This document shows positions 34,910 through 44,721 of a DNA stretch of 64,000 bases, in pieces; the first letter of the stretch is position 1; each line of letters starts with the position of its first letter. Source of the DNA: Sedimentibacter hydroxybenzoicus DSM 7310 (GTDB lineage: Bacteria; Bacillota; Clostridia; Tissierellales; Sedimentibacteraceae); NCBI RefSeq assembly GCF_013403245.1, contig NZ_JACBNQ010000011.1:44200-108199 (forward strand), in the 5' to 3' direction. The notes below the pieces were generated by a model that was given only the letters and a program-made list of their open reading frames with translations, searched no databases and had not been told where the DNA came from. Both the position numbers and the translations under genes were made by a program.

Positions 34910-36562
34910 TTATCCGTTCAATAACAACTCGTCTATAGGTCTGCCCGGCGGAACAATGGGATAGACACTGCAGTTGGAATCTATTTTACATTCAATGAAC
35001 ACTGGTTCATTTACATTACTTACTTCATTCAGTATTTCTGTCAACTCATCCATCGATTCAGCCTTGTATGATATTATACCATACGCTCTTGTCAGCATTA
35101 AATAATCCACATCTTCATAATTGTCTGTTTCGGAATACCTTGCATTACTGAACATCCTCTGCCACTGCCTTACCATTCCCAAGGAATTGTTATTAAGCAT
35201 TAAAATTTTAACAGGAAGCTTGTATCTTGATATGGTGACTAATTCCTGATTGTTCATTCTGAAGCTTCCGTCTCCCGTTACCAAAATTACTTTTTTGTTT
35301 GGATTTCCAACCTGAGCGCCTATAGCAGCCCCCATGCCGAAGCCCATTGTACCGAGACCTCCGGAAGTTATAAATTCATTTGATTTATTAAAATTCCAAA
35401 ACTGTCCCGTCCACATCTGATGCTGACCCACATCTGTGGCAACCACAGTATCGTCATTAAAATATTTGTTAACTTCTTTCAGAATATTTTCGGGTACAAA
35501 TTCACCCTCAATATTGTCCGTATTTCTTTTTGAATGAATTTCATCAAGCCAATTTTTCCTGTCCTTGGGCTCTGAATCCTTTAGCAATGTATTCAATATA
35601 GTTTCCATATCTCCGATTAGTGGAAGGCATTCATACGTATTTTTATTGACCTCTGTACTGTCCACATCTATGTGAATTATTTTTGCCCTGGGGGCAAATC
35701 TGTCTGGTCTTCCTATTACCCTGTCACTGAACCGGGCACCTATAGCTATAAGCAAATCACAATTTGTGACAGCCATGTTTGTTTCCACAAATCCATGCAT
35801 TCCTACGAACCCGAGGGATAATTTATTGCTTCTCGGTATAGTTCCGAGTCCCATGAAGCTGTTACAAACGGGAATTTGAGTTTTTTCGGCAAATTGCAGA
35901 AGTACATCATCATTCTCAGAAATTCTTACCCCGCCACCGGCATAGATAACCGGCCTTTTTGCTTCATTAATCAGCTTTACTGCAAGATCCAAATCATCCT
36001 TTTCGGGCAATTTATTTTCAGTATGCGTATTTTCTAAATCCCCCTCATATTCCCATGTATCCAAAAATACATCCTTCGGCACATCAACAACAACAGGACC
36101 CGGTCTTCCTTCAAGAGAAACCTCAATTGCCTCCCTCATAGCATTTTCTAAATCTTCAATTTTTCTCACCATGTAGCTGTGCTTCGTAACAGACAGTGTC
36201 ATGCCTGTTATATCCACCTCTTGAAATGAGTCCTTCCCAATCAGAACATTTGCAACCTGACCTGTTATAACCAGTAGCGGCACCGAATCCATATAAGCAT
36301 TTGCAATGCCCGTTATAGTATTTGTAGCACCGGGACCCGAGGTTGCTACGAACACCCCTAATTTCCCTGTACTCCTTGCATATCCATCGGCAGCATGAAC
36401 ACCATTTTGTTCATGCGCCGGTCTGTATACCTTAAAATAATCAAGCTCATCATGTAGAGCATCAAAGAATGGTATAACGGCTCCTCCTGGATATCCAAAC
36501 AAAGTATCAATTCCTTTTTCTCTAAGAACTCTAAGTATTATTTGTGAGCCTGTTAATTTCAT
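34910..36562 (-). CDS. ilvB: acetolactate synthase large subunit
   Basis: Thiamine-diphosphate enzyme forming acetolactate or acetohydroxybutyrate for branched-chain amino acids. 550 residues from ATG 36562 (AGGAGG upstream). Motifs: FGYPGGAVIPFFDAL, RPAHEQNGVHAADGYAR with the catalytic Glu, GPGATNTITGIANAYMDSVP, QEVDITGMT, and the cofactor loop VTGDGSFRMNNQEL. Third gene of ilvN-ilvC-ilvB, so the order is inverted from the usual B-N-C. Confidence 0.96.
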   Translation of the reverse strand: MKLTGSQIILRVLREKGIDTLFGYPGGAVIPFFDALHDELDYFKVYRPAHEQNGVHAADGYARSTGKLGVFVATSGPGATNTITGIANAYMDSVPLLVITGQVANVLIGKDSFQEVDITGMTLSVTKHSYMVRKIEDLENAMREAIEVSLEGRPGPVVVDVPKDVFLDTWEYEGDLENTHTENKLPEKDDLDLAVKLINEAKRPVIYAGGGVRISENDDVLLQFAEKTQIPVCNSFMGLGTIPRSNKLSLGFVGMHGFVETNMAVTNCDLLIAIGARFSDRVIGRPDRFAPRAKIIHIDVDSTEVNKNTYECLPLIGDMETILNTLLKDSEPKDRKNWLDEIHSKRNTDNIEGEFVPENILKEVNKYFNDDTVVATDVGQHQMWTGQFWNFNKSNEFITSGGLGTMGFGMGAAIGAQVGNPNKKVILVTGDGSFRMNNQELVTISRYKLPVKILMLNNNSLGMVRQWQRMFSNARYSETDNYEDVDYLMLTRAYGIISYKAESMDELTEILNEVSNVNEPVFIECKIDSNCSVYPIVPPGRPIDELLLNG

Positions 36563-36570
36563 ACTTCCTC

Positions 36571-37602
<1,032 letters not shown>

Positions 37603-37636
37603 TTATTTTTATTTTTGTTGCTTTTGATAAATTTTG

Positions 37637-37873
37637 TTACTCTGCCGCTTCTGATACATCATAAACATCTACGAGCTTACGCATTTGCAGCATTGCTCTT
37701 TCAAAGCTTTCCTGCTTTTTATCCACTAAGGTAATTTTAAATTCAGAATCCTTTCCTTCTGTTCGGATCATGCTGAAGCCTTGCACATCAAACTGTTTTC
37801 TCCTTAAGGTTGTCAATACTCTCAATGCTGAATCAATTCCTTTGTTCATTTTAAAGCTTATTGTTCTGTTCAT
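37637..37873 (-). CDS. ilvN: acetolactate synthase small (regulatory) subunit, ACT domain only
   Basis: 78 residues, a single ACT domain (RVLTTLRRKQFDVQGFSMIR), shorter than the ~160-residue IlvN/IlvH with its C-terminal domain. It gives feedback control by branched-chain amino acids. First gene after the isoleucine T-box, CAGGAGG seven bases upstream. The short form is known in Firmicutes. Confidence 0.88.
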   Translation of the reverse strand: MNRTISFKMNKGIDSALRVLTTLRRKQFDVQGFSMIRTEGKDSEFKITLVDKKQESFERAMLQMRKLVDVYDVSEAAE

Positions 37874-37942
37874 AATACCTCCTGATTTTAATTTGTTTCA
37901 ACTTGAGAGTATAGAATAAGGTTGGAGTATCACAGTGAAAAT

Positions 37943-38231
37943 AAAAAAACCTCTCATCTCTATATACATACAGATATATGTATATAGGGACGAAAGGTCT
38001 TTCGTGGTACCACCCTATTTTACGATAAAAAAATATCGCCTCTTTCAAGTCGAAAAAACTATTTGTTTTTTGAACTCTATTCTTATAACGCAGAAACACG
38101 TCCTTACCTACTGAAATTCGGCTTGGAAGCTCAGGAGTGATCATTATATCCCATAACACCGGTTCGCACCAACCACCGGCTCTCTTTGTTATTTTCGGAT
38201 ATTTTTGTCTCCGTCAAAGCTTTTATATTTA
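37943..38231 (-). promoter_or_regulatory. T-box leader, isoleucine specifier ATC
   Basis: Leader of ilvN-ilvC-ilvB. T-box core GGGTGGTACCACG at about 38003-38016 (minus strand); terminator with the CTATATACATA hairpin extended by ACCTTTCGTC/GATGAGAGGT and seven T (37943-37995). At the invariant ACTCCTGAGC the specifier is ATC (38139-38141), isoleucine. It fills most of the 37874-38347 gap. Confidence 0.9.
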
Positions 38232-38237
38232 AATAAC

Positions 38238-38267
38238 ATTATAAGCACACACCAACAACCTTGTCAA
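38238..38267 (-). promoter_or_regulatory. promoter of the ilv T-box transcript
   Basis: Minus strand TTGACA (38262-38267), 18-base spacer, TATAAT (38238-38243). Confidence 0.7.
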
Positions 38268-38312
38268 CACCTTTTTTAAATTATTTTTTAAATTATTTTT
38301 TCATAAATATGC

Positions 38313-38342
38313 AGGCTGCTGAAAAAGTTCATTCAGCAGCCT
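38313..38342. terminator. hairpin after the glycyl-radical operon
   Basis: Perfect 11-base stem AGGCTGCTGAA / TTCAGCAGCCT, 5 bases beyond the activase stop. The flanking DNA is A/T rich but without a pure T-run on the minus strand. The same AGG-Y-TGCTGAAAAAG arm is used by the terminator at 44653-44694. Confidence 0.5.
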
Positions 38343-38347
38343 ACCTT

Positions 38348-39100
38348 TTAGTTGTAGCTGACTATTTCTACACCATGTTTCTCAATTAATTTTTTTAACT
38401 CCTTCAGTCTATCGACAGAAGGTGCTTTAAAATTCCTTGAAGGCTTTTCAATCCCTAAAGCTTCGTATTTTTCATCTCCGAAGCTGTGGTAGGGTAGAAG
38501 CTCAATTTTGGGATTGTCGATATTTTCCTTTACAAATTCAGCCGTTTCAGCCATATTATGATCATCTACATTTGCTCCTTCTATGACAGGTATTCTGACA
38601 ACTATAGGAATATTTAAGCCCTTCATTTTTTTTATATTGCTTAATATAATTCTATTGCTTTTTCCTGTGAAAAAAATGTGCTTATTTTCATCCATGTGTT
38701 TAATATCAACAAAAATTAAATCCATTTTTTCTAAAATGTCCTTAATTTCTTCAAAGTTAAAATATCCGGAAGTTTCTATGGCTAAGTTAATTGCTCTGTC
38801 GTAAAGAATATTTGTCAATTCTCTTAAAATATCCGGATTAAGCGTTGCCTCTCCGCCTGAAAAGGTAACGCCTCCTCCCGAACTCCTGTAAAATATCTCC
38901 TGCCGTTCTATTATTTTTAAAATCTGTTCAACCGAATACTCTTTTACCAAACAATTATTATAGCTTTGGCTTTCAGGATTAGCACACCATTTGCATTTCA
39001 ACGGACATCCCGCAAAAAATATTATAGTTCTGATACCATCACCATCATTAACCGAAAAATTCTGAGGTGACATAAAAAAGCCGGTATTACATGCTTTCAT
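38348..39100 (-). CDS. glycyl-radical enzyme activating enzyme (radical SAM)
   Basis: Generates the glycyl radical on the preceding enzyme using S-adenosylmethionine and a 4Fe-4S cluster. 250 residues with cluster motif CPLKCKWC (residues 32-39), TFSGGEATLNPDIL, IETSGY and VDIKHMDENKH. It lacks the two-cluster ferredoxin insert that activases of most non-pyruvate-formate-lyase enzymes carry between the radical motif and the GGE motif. The ATG overlaps the end of the glycyl-radical enzyme gene by 14 bases. Confidence 0.92.
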   Translation of the reverse strand: MKACNTGFFMSPQNFSVNDGDGIRTIIFFAGCPLKCKWCANPESQSYNNCLVKEYSVEQILKIIERQEIFYRSSGGGVTFSGGEATLNPDILRELTNILYDRAINLAIETSGYFNFEEIKDILEKMDLIFVDIKHMDENKHIFFTGKSNRIILSNIKKMKGLNIPIVVRIPVIEGANVDDHNMAETAEFVKENIDNPKIELLPYHSFGDEKYEALGIEKPSRNFKAPSVDRLKELKKLIEKHGVEIVSYN

Positions 39101-41456
39101 GTGCTGTCCTTGCTATGATAGCATCCTGCATACTTCTTGACAGATTAACAAATTGAGTGCTGTATCCTGCAACTCTCACCAACAAATCCTTGTAGTTTTC
39201 AGGATTTTCCTGTGCCTTTCTCAATGTTTCGGTTGATATGGTATTAAACTGTACGTGAAATGCTCCCAAGCTGAAAAACGCTTGAATTATGTTTCCAAGA
39301 TTTCGTTGACCTCTCTTTGTCTTAACTAATTCCTCGTTTAATCTCAGGTTTAATAATGTTCCTCCGGAATGAACATCCTGATTTAATTTTGCTGCCGAAC
39401 GCAAGGCAGCCAACGGAGTTGATGTATCAGATCCGGCAAATGGTGATACGCCTTCTGATAAGGGCTCTCCTGCCCTCCTGCCGCACGGTGTTGCTCCGAC
39501 AACCTTACCTGTTGGAAGGTAGTTTGATATTCCCATGAAAGCGGTGTTGAAATTGTTTCCGTTTATATCCTTATATTTATGACCCTCATTGTAATAATAA
39601 TTAGCCATTTTAATTGCAATATCGTCAACATAGTCATCATCATTTCCATACTTAGGCACCTTTAGTGCAATTTGTCTGAGCCCCTCATAGCCTTCCCAAT
39701 TTGCATCCATTGCTTCTATCAATGTTTCTATTGATACGGCTTTTTCTTCAAATATTAATTTTTTAATTACTGCCAACGAATTTGAAGTTACAGCCAGACC
39801 AATCCCCGTTAACACTGGCCCCAAATTGTATTTAGCTCCGGCATCAACCAAATCCACGCCTTCACTCAGACAGTTTTCTATGCATGAAGACAAAAACGGT
39901 CTCGGCACCAATTCCTTGTGCAATCTTTGTGCATGCAAGGTCGATATAACAGAATGTCTGATTAAATTATCAAATTGTTTGTAAAAAGCTTCTTCTACTT
40001 CTTCATAGCTTTCAAAAGATTTCGGGTCTTTTTCGTCAAGTCCTATTTTTCCCTTAGTAATTCTTGAATAACCCCGATTCAGAGCATATTCCAATGCAGC
40101 AGTAAAATTAATGTTAACTGCCGAGGTCCATTCGCCTGTCTTCCTGAAATGAGGTACAACACAGCCGCAATTATTCCAATCCCTTGCATCCTCCGGCTTA
40201 TATCCGGCATTTATCAGCATCTGATAACCTGCCTGATCGCTGTGGATTGCCGGGAATCCTGTTCCTTTACTTACTAAATTAGTAACTGCATCCAAAAAAT
40301 CACCCGGACAATCCTGATGAATCCTTACGCTTAATCCCGGTTGATGTGTTTTAACCTTTTCAGTTGCTTTTAATGCCATGTAGGATAATTCATTGGTTGC
40401 ATCCTTGCCGTCTCTCGTCTTGCCTCCCACCGTAAGGTTCTGGAATTGGTTATAGCCCGCAAAAAATTCAGCCGTATTGGCCGATATAGTCCAAACCCAT
40501 TCAGAAAGCTTGAGCCAAAGTGCTTCTATCAATTCTTGCGCCTCATCCTTTGTCATAATTCCCTTTTCAATATCATTTTTATAATAAGGATACATGAACT
40601 GATCGAATCTTCCTACGTTTAGTGCCAGAGGATTTTCTGACAAAATACCTCCCACCTGAGTAAACCATACTAATTGCATTGCTTCATAAAAGGTCACCGG
40701 CGGATTTTCAGGAATCCTGCTGCAAATTTCAGCTATTTTCAACAATTCATTTTTTCTTATTTCATCCTGCTCATTCTGAGCCATTTCCCTGGCTTTTTCC
40801 GAATATCTGTGAGCCAGTATTATAATTCCCTCTGATGTCAATATAACCGACTCGTAAAATTCTTTTTTCTTGATATTTTCCGCCGTTATATCATTTAGAT
40901 TTCGCATATGCTCCTGTGCTTCCCTTATAATTCCCCCGAAGCCTTTCTTGAATAACACGTCCTGATAATCAGGTGTTATTTCCCCAACTGCCTGTCTCCA
41001 CTTAGAATCATTATCCACTATCCCTGTATCAACGGCAACCCTGGCGGTCTCTTCGGGAAGCTGTGCCAAAAACATTTCCTCCAATGACTTGCCCTTCCAA
41101 TAAGGGAATATATTTTCTCTGACAAATTTTCTCTGTTCATCAGTCATTATATAGGGGTCCTGTACTCTTTTATCAAAGTTATCCATTTCTCTGTCAACCC
41201 AGGTCCACGAAAATTCAGGCGTTAAAATACCGCACTTTCTAAACTCGCCTGTTGCTCCGACGATTAATTCTCCATCAAATATTTGAACCTTCAACTGCTC
41301 ACAGGTATCCTTAAATGCCTTTGCTCTTCGGATAGGAATGGCTTCTCCTTCGGTTTTTTTGTGTGACTCAGTCCAGATTCTTGCTCTTTCATATGAAATA
41401 GCAGGTTTTGAATTAATATAATTCTGTCTTATTTTTTCGATTCTATCAGTTACCAT
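39087..41456 (-). CDS. glycyl-radical enzyme of the PFL/dehydratase superfamily, reaction unknown
   Basis: 789 residues. C-terminal glycyl loop LLVRVAGYSTQFVNLSRSMQ puts the radical on Gly764. The thiyl site is DWNNCGCVVPHF (Cys430/Cys432). In the dehydratases, choline lyase and sulfonate lyases recalled here this site is G-C-V-E, the Glu acting as base; here that position is Val434. The rest matches the CutC/HypD/decarboxylase-type scaffold rather than true pyruvate formate-lyase (no Cys-Cys pair). The cupin regulator and short activase define a three-gene unit. The substrate cannot be predicted. Confidence 0.85.
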   Translation of the reverse strand: MVTDRIEKIRQNYINSKPAISYERARIWTESHKKTEGEAIPIRRAKAFKDTCEQLKVQIFDGELIVGATGEFRKCGILTPEFSWTWVDREMDNFDKRVQDPYIMTDEQRKFVRENIFPYWKGKSLEEMFLAQLPEETARVAVDTGIVDNDSKWRQAVGEITPDYQDVLFKKGFGGIIREAQEHMRNLNDITAENIKKKEFYESVILTSEGIIILAHRYSEKAREMAQNEQDEIRKNELLKIAEICSRIPENPPVTFYEAMQLVWFTQVGGILSENPLALNVGRFDQFMYPYYKNDIEKGIMTKDEAQELIEALWLKLSEWVWTISANTAEFFAGYNQFQNLTVGGKTRDGKDATNELSYMALKATEKVKTHQPGLSVRIHQDCPGDFLDAVTNLVSKGTGFPAIHSDQAGYQMLINAGYKPEDARDWNNCGCVVPHFRKTGEWTSAVNINFTAALEYALNRGYSRITKGKIGLDEKDPKSFESYEEVEEAFYKQFDNLIRHSVISTLHAQRLHKELVPRPFLSSCIENCLSEGVDLVDAGAKYNLGPVLTGIGLAVTSNSLAVIKKLIFEEKAVSIETLIEAMDANWEGYEGLRQIALKVPKYGNDDDYVDDIAIKMANYYYNEGHKYKDINGNNFNTAFMGISNYLPTGKVVGATPCGRRAGEPLSEGVSPFAGSDTSTPLAALRSAAKLNQDVHSGGTLLNLRLNEELVKTKRGQRNLGNIIQAFFSLGAFHVQFNTISTETLRKAQENPENYKDLLVRVAGYSTQFVNLSRSMQDAIIARTAHESM

Positions 41457-41487
41457 AATTGCCTCCTGTATGTTATAAATTGTATGT

Positions 41488-41503
41488 GTGCGTTATAACG
41501 CAC
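41488..41503. promoter_or_regulatory. perfect 16-base palindrome before the glycyl-radical enzyme gene
   Basis: GTGCGTTATAACGCAC lies about 30 bases upstream of the enzyme start. A related half site, GTACGTTATAGTG, is at 42253-42265 upstream of the regulator promoter. Together they are candidate operators for the XRE-cupin protein. Confidence 0.55.
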
Positions 41504-41574
41504 TAAAATTCTAAAAAAATATACTAAATTTATCTTTCTTAGGTTGCTTAAAATGTTTGTCCTGCAACCTATAT

Positions 41575-42123
41575 CTAATATCTTACTACGTTTTGAAATA
41601 TAGCCTCCTCATCATAAGGATTGCTATAGGAATGAATTTCATCCGCTTTGAAAAATATTGCCGAAGGTGCCTTTAATACATATTTTTTTTTCTTAATTAT
41701 CATCTCAAGAGTCCCTTTGGTTACTACAACATATTCCTCGGTTGAAGCTTTATGAGGAGATGATGTATGGTTTGCTCCCGGCAGCATTTTTATATAAAAA
41801 TATTCAAAGCCGGCTAAAGGGTTGAAAGGAAATACATTGTACAATATCATTTTTCCTTCCGATTCATAAACAGGGTCAACATTATCAATAAACAAAGCAC
41901 TGTCTTCATCGGATTTATCATCTAATAATTCTGAAAATGGAATTTTAAGACCTGTTGCTATTTTCCAGAGAGTTGAAACCGTAGGGGTTGATTCGGTTCT
42001 TTCAATCTGCCCGAGCATTGCCTTGCTCACACCGGTCAAATTAGAAGCCGCCTCTAACGTCAAGCCCTTTTCAGTCCTTGTTTTCTTTAAAGTACTTCCT
42101 ATATTTATTAATAAGTTATCCAT
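41575..42123 (-). CDS. XRE-family regulator with cupin sensor domain
   Basis: 182 residues. N-terminal helix-turn-helix (GLTLEAASNLTGVSKAMLGQIERTESTPTVSTLWKIA, residues 20-56) and C-terminal single cupin (GANHTSSPHKASTEEYVVVTKGTLEM), the architecture of ligand-sensing regulators such as PuuR. It is divergent from nothing but lies directly upstream of the glycyl-radical enzyme on the same strand. It probably controls that enzyme in response to its substrate. Confidence 0.9.
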   Translation of the reverse strand: MDNLLINIGSTLKKTRTEKGLTLEAASNLTGVSKAMLGQIERTESTPTVSTLWKIATGLKIPFSELLDDKSDEDSALFIDNVDPVYESEGKMILYNVFPFNPLAGFEYFYIKMLPGANHTSSPHKASTEEYVVVTKGTLEMIIKKKKYVLKAPSAIFFKADEIHSYSNPYDEEAIFQNVVRY

Positions 42124-42187
42124 AGCAGCCTCTGTATGCTTAATATTTACTACAATAAAATCTTTTCGTGATGAATTTCTTTACATT

Positions 42188-42216
42188 ATTATAGCCTATA
42201 TTTTATTTTTCCGCAA
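42188..42216 (-). promoter_or_regulatory. promoter of the XRE-cupin regulator gene
   Basis: Minus strand TTGCGG (42211-42216), 17-base spacer, TATAAT (42188-42193). Confidence 0.55.
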
Positions 42217-42284
42217 CAACAAATCTGATAAATTATACAAATCGCTAGAAATGTACGTTATAGTGTTTTTGTACCCTTAATAAA

Positions 42285-42349
42285 TTTGAGACCATTCCTT
42301 TTACCTGCAAAGATTGTCTTTTACTAAAGGTGTGTCCTCTTTCCTCTTA
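42285..42349. repeat. diverged family B repeat
   Basis: Similar in layout to the copies at 4931 and 15521: GAGACCATTCCTTTTACCTG at one end and AAGGTGTGTCCTCTTTCC at the other. It lies upstream of the SpoVB-like gene. Confidence 0.45.
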
Positions 42350-42412
42350 ATCGACATAGAATGCATTCCACAGCATATTATTTATATGTGAATAGATTTT
42401 TCGAGGTGAAGC

Positions 42413-43948
42413 ATGAAAAGAGACAGTATAATTATTGGTACATTAATATTGACTGTTGCTACAACCATTGTAAGAATAGTAGGAATGGGTTTTCGCATCT
42501 ATCTTGCAAATATACTTGGTGCTGAAGGAATTGGTTTGTACCAGCTGATACTTACCATATATATGCTGATGGTTACCTTAGCAACATCTGGTATAAGAGT
42601 AGCTGTTTCAAGATTAGTATCGGAAGAGCTTACTTTGAAGCATTACGCCAATGCAAAGAAAGTTCTTAGACAGTCAATAGGCCTTTCCTTGTTTACAGGA
42701 CTTTTGTCTGCATTTTTACTTTATTATTTTGCCGATTATATATCTGTCAATATATTGAAAGACAGCAGGACGGTTATGCCTATGCTTTACTTGGTTCCGA
42801 GCCTGCCTTTAATAGCAGTTTCAAACTGTTATAAGGGATATTTCTATGCCGTTGGGAAAATAACCAAGCCGGCCATAGTGCAGGTAACAGAGCAATTGGT
42901 ACGGATTTTTGTTATTTTTTCAATTATGAATGCCTACCTTCCAAAGGGTATCGAATATGGTTGTATTGCAATTGCCATAGGTATGACCGCAGAAGAGTTG
43001 TTTTCATTATTTTTGACATGGATCTTTTACATATTTGAAAAAAAGCCGTTTTCAATTAAAACAAATCAAAAATCTGATATTATGATATTTAAAATCCTTG
43101 GTATTGCATTGCCTCTGTCAGCAACATCATACCTGAATGCAATTCTTAGAACTGTTGAAAATGCAATGATTCCTGCTCGTTTATTGATATACGGTCTTTC
43201 GGCTGAAGCAGCCATGAGCTTGTATGGTATGATTAAAGGAATGGTCTTGCCCATATTGTTTTTTCCATCATCGTTTCTTACTTCACTTTCTTCCATACTC
43301 ATACCTTCCGTAGCAGGAGACAATGCTTTATCCAATGAAAAAAAGGTATCAAATACCTTATCAAAGGTCTTGCATTTTACATCTATTTCAGGAATTTTAG
43401 TTGTTGCTGTGTTCGTTGCATTTCCAAATGAAGTTGCCATTGCCGTATACAACGATTCACAAGTCGGATTAATGATTAAAATAATATCCTACGTCTGCCC
43501 CTTTATGTATTTAAACATGGTTATTTCCTCTATGCTGCATGCTTTAGGAGAACAAATGAGTTCTTTTAAGGTTAATATTATTGAGTCAATACTAAAAATT
43601 TCAATAATTTATTTTTTCGTTCCTATTTATGGATTTAATGCATATTTGTTTGCATTGTTTTTAACCACCATACTCAATACAATTTTATACTTAACAAGAT
43701 TGCTTCAAGTATCATGCATCGTTTTTGAAGTTGGCAATTGGATATTTAAACCGATTATCTCAGCCGCAGCCGCAGGATTTTTATCTAAAGCAATATATAA
43801 CATGTTTATGTTAAATTCTTCAAACAACATAATCTCATTGATTTCTTCCATAATAATATTGTGTCTTTTGTATTTGATGGGCTTAATTTATACTAAAAGT
43901 ATTCATTTATCCTCAATTAATGAACTAAGCAGACGACTCAAATTTTAA
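42413..43948 (+). CDS. SpoVB/MurJ-like lipid flippase (polysaccharide biosynthesis protein)
   Basis: 511 residues with about 14 hydrophobic helices and no signal peptide. The start GTLILTVATTIVRIVGMGFR and YLANILGAEGIGLYQLILTIYML are typical of SpoVB-type members of the MOP/MATE exporter superfamily, which move lipid-linked wall precursors, SpoVB acting in spore cortex synthesis. GAGGTGA precedes the ATG. The last seven codons (LSRRLKF) and stop lie in a family A repeat, so the original C-terminus has been replaced. Confidence 0.85.
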   Translation: MKRDSIIIGTLILTVATTIVRIVGMGFRIYLANILGAEGIGLYQLILTIYMLMVTLATSGIRVAVSRLVSEELTLKHYANAKKVLRQSIGLSLFTGLLSAFLLYYFADYISVNILKDSRTVMPMLYLVPSLPLIAVSNCYKGYFYAVGKITKPAIVQVTEQLVRIFVIFSIMNAYLPKGIEYGCIAIAIGMTAEELFSLFLTWIFYIFEKKPFSIKTNQKSDIMIFKILGIALPLSATSYLNAILRTVENAMIPARLLIYGLSAEAAMSLYGMIKGMVLPILFFPSSFLTSLSSILIPSVAGDNALSNEKKVSNTLSKVLHFTSISGILVVAVFVAFPNEVAIAVYNDSQVGLMIKIISYVCPFMYLNMVISSMLHALGEQMSSFKVNIIESILKISIIYFFVPIYGFNAYLFALFLTTILNTILYLTRLLQVSCIVFEVGNWIFKPIISAAAAGFLSKAIYNMFMLNSSNNIISLISSIIILCLLYLMGLIYTKSIHLSSINELSRRLKF

Positions 43949-43975
43949 TTTGATGTCGGTCGCTTATCCTGAGCA
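43926..43975. repeat. family A repeat overlapping the 3' end of the SpoVB-like gene
   Basis: AAGCAGACGACTCAAATTTT and the facing TTGATGTCGGTCGCTTAT arm. Its first half is coding and provides the stop codon of the upstream gene. Confidence 0.75.
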
Positions 43976-44099
43976 GAAGCAAAATATACTATATTATTGG
44001 ATGTATTACAACAAATTGGCACAATATCCTTAGGATATTTCTCCTATAATTTCAAAAAATACTTTGTATAACCCAGATAGAAAATTTAGGAGAGATAAT

Positions 44100-44645
44100 A
44101 TGCAATATGACTTAATTAATGTGACAGTATTCTTTTTTATATATGGTTTTTTAGGATTTTTGTTGGAAACCGTCTTTAGAAGCATAATTAATAAAAGTTT
44201 GTATATAAGCAGGGGCTTCCTGACAAATTATTTCTTGCCGCTGTATGGATTATGCGGAGTAATTATAATTATTATTTTTACACTGAGTGAAATCACCATG
44301 GATCGTCTTCCGGGTTTAATATTTGCAACCATTGCAAGCATATTCTCCGTAACATTTTTGGAATATGCCACAGGCAGGATTTTAGATCAGATTTTTCATT
44401 GCAAATTATGGGATTACAGCGATTTACCCTATAATCTTCATTCTTATATATGCTTGGATTTTTCACTCGGCTGGGGGATAGTGGCATTAATTCTTGCCAA
44501 CGTAATACATCCTCTGATTGAAATAGTAGTGTACGCAATACCTGATGTGACAAAACTAATTTTTTCATATTTAATCTTTTCTGTATTGTTTGTTAATGCA
44601 TCATATAATATGAGAAGAATGTATCATTTGTCGTCCCGGGTATAA
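44100..44645 (+). CDS. PF06541-type membrane protein (putative ABC-transporter type IV)
   Basis: 181 residues from ATG 44100 (AGGAGA upstream), five to six hydrophobic helices. The family signatures are seen: FFIYGFLGFLLETVFRSI, SRGFLTNYFLPLYGLCG, EYATGRILDQIFHCKLWDYS and YICLDFSLGWGIVAL. The family is widespread in Firmicutes and functionally undefined. It ends at a good terminator. Confidence 0.82.
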   Translation: MQYDLINVTVFFFIYGFLGFLLETVFRSIINKSLYISRGFLTNYFLPLYGLCGVIIIIIFTLSEITMDRLPGLIFATIASIFSVTFLEYATGRILDQIFHCKLWDYSDLPYNLHSYICLDFSLGWGIVALILANVIHPLIEIVVYAIPDVTKLIFSYLIFSVLFVNASYNMRRMYHLSSRV

Positions 44646-44652
44646 CAAATAA

Positions 44653-44694
44653 AGGTTGCTGAAAAAGCTTGTTCTTTTTCAGCAACCTGTTTTT
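44653..44694 (+). terminator. terminator of the PF06541 gene
   Basis: Stem AGGTTGCTGAAAAAG / CTTTTTCAGCAACCT followed by GTTTTT. A partial family A repeat (44702-44724) follows. Confidence 0.8.
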
Positions 44695-44721
44695 ACTTTC
44701 ACTTCCAGCATAAGCGACTGC

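Noticed and set aside
37851..38159. 102-codon minus-strand frame upstream of ilvN
   Set aside because: It reads through T-box stem structures and the terminator; start codon has no binding site.
39087..41456. Calling the glycyl-radical enzyme a pyruvate formate-lyase
   Set aside because: The Cys-Cys pair of PFL is missing and the scaffold is of the dehydratase/decarboxylase type; the reaction is left open.
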